Shown: positions 63,614 through 64,000 of the stretch, in pieces
Layout of the letters: every line of letters begins with the position of its first letter
Position numbering within the stretch: position 1 is the stretch's first letter
NCBI RefSeq assembly: GCF_000312105.1
Contig: NZ_HE978637.1
Coordinates: 372,001-436,000, forward strand
DNA from: Aeromicrobium massiliense JC14
GTDB taxonomy: Bacteria; Actinomycetota; Actinomycetes; Propionibacteriales; Nocardioidaceae
Direction of reading: 5' to 3'
DNA length: 64,000 bases
Made by a program: the position numbers and the translations under genes
Notes under the pieces: model-generated
Databases searched by the model: none
The model's input: only the letters and a program-made list of their open reading frames with translations
Told to the model about the DNA's origin: nothing

Positions 63614-63990
63614 TCCAGCTGGCCGTCGCGGCGGTGTGCACCGGTGTCGCGGCGCTGCTGCGCGGCGAGGACGGCGCGCTCGGCGCGGCCGTCGGCGGCG
63701 CCGTGGCCATCGCCTTCTTCGCCTCGACGCAGGCGGTGCTCGGCCCCATGACGCGCATGGCGCCCGGCCTCAGCATGCTCGTGGCGGTCATGTTCTTCGC
63801 GACCAAGATGCTCGGCCTGCTGGCCGTCCTGGTCGTGCTGCTCGACCCCGACCTGCTCGGCGCGCACGTCGACGAGCCGTCGCTGGGGGTGTCCGTGCTG
63901 GCCGTCGCGCTGACCGTCACGGTCGCGAGAGTGGTGGCACATCGTAGGAATCGGCAACTGCTGTACGACCTGAGCGAAAGGCCGCGGTGA
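63601..63990 (+). CDS. AtpI-like membrane protein
   Basis: 129 residues, four predicted helices (about 4-20, 28-50, 56-84, 96-112). By position and profile it is the AtpI-like gene (Rv1303 in M. tuberculosis) that heads the F-type ATP synthase operon and may assist c-ring assembly or magnesium handling. GTG 63601 overlaps the WecA-like gene by 13 bases. The atpB gene should start just beyond the window; the last ten bases hold no gene start that stays open. Confidence 0.8.
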   Translation: MVVLIQLAVAAVCTGVAALLRGEDGALGAAVGGAVAIAFFASTQAVLGPMTRMAPGLSMLVAVMFFATKMLGLLAVLVVLLDPDLLGAHVDEPSLGVSVLAVALTVTVARVVAHRRNRQLLYDLSERPR

Positions 63991-64000
63991 AAGCCTGATA

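Overview
The window is dense, very GC-rich chromosomal DNA from an actinobacterium. The markers are a WhiB1-type protein, a SigR/RsrA redox pair, PdtaS, the 24-residue ribosomal protein bL37 and a fused Kgd-type oxoglutarate decarboxylase. Two blocks keep gene orders known from Mycobacterium tuberculosis and Streptomyces: rsgA-aroA-SRAP-sigR-rsrA ... pdtaS/whiB1, and tRNA-Arg/argS-lysA-hom-thrC-thrB-rho-rpmE-prfA-prmC-sua5-wecA-atpI. Gene style fits Nocardioidaceae (Aeromicrobium- or Nocardioides-like), but that placement is inference. No rRNA, CRISPR array, insertion sequence or prophage was seen, and no gene-free stretch exceeds about 200 bases.

Layout. 1-4.4 kb (minus strand): end of a translationally coupled glycosyltransferase cluster headed by a 44-residue acidic peptide, then a CYP152 peroxygenase, a membrane protein and a small helical protein. 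4.5-12.3 kb: menB, a divergent reductase/AraC pair, a lipoate ligase with swapped domain order, acetyltransferases, a TetR-controlled SGNH hydrolase, ribosome-rescue ArfB with a PadR regulator under a large palindrome, and a frameshifted YjbR gene. 12.3-27 kb: hisN-rsgA-aroA, DoxX, SRAP, sigR-rsrA, bL37, a thioesterase, a heterodimeric ABC exporter with one dead ATP site, an IlvG-like enzyme, pdtaS and whiB1. 27-36 kb: malic enzyme, a reductase, an ATPase, kgd with a small downstream gene, OsmC and an FlbD-like protein.

36-45.4 kb is a polyamine/GABA locus: Cache protein and GntR regulator divergent from potA-potD-potB-potC, then a LysR regulator divergent from gabT-gabD. Together they would import polyamine and feed the GABA route to succinate, which joins central carbon flow near Kgd. 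45.5-64 kb: a methyltransferase, tRNA-Arg(CCG), a CheY-like protein, argS-lysA, an inserted soxR/quinone reductase/MFS module with a perfect SoxR box, hom-thrC-thrB, rho, a peroxidase, rpmE, prfA-prmC, a membrane protein, sua5, a WecA-like transferase and an AtpI-like protein leading into the expected atp operon beyond the window.

Expression style. At least 15 genes carry a TANNNT hexamer 6-7 bases before a GTG or ATG start, which suggests leaderless mRNAs and was used to choose starts. Many operon genes overlap by 4 bases (ATGA/GTGA). Perfect hairpins of 10-21 bp separate transcription units.
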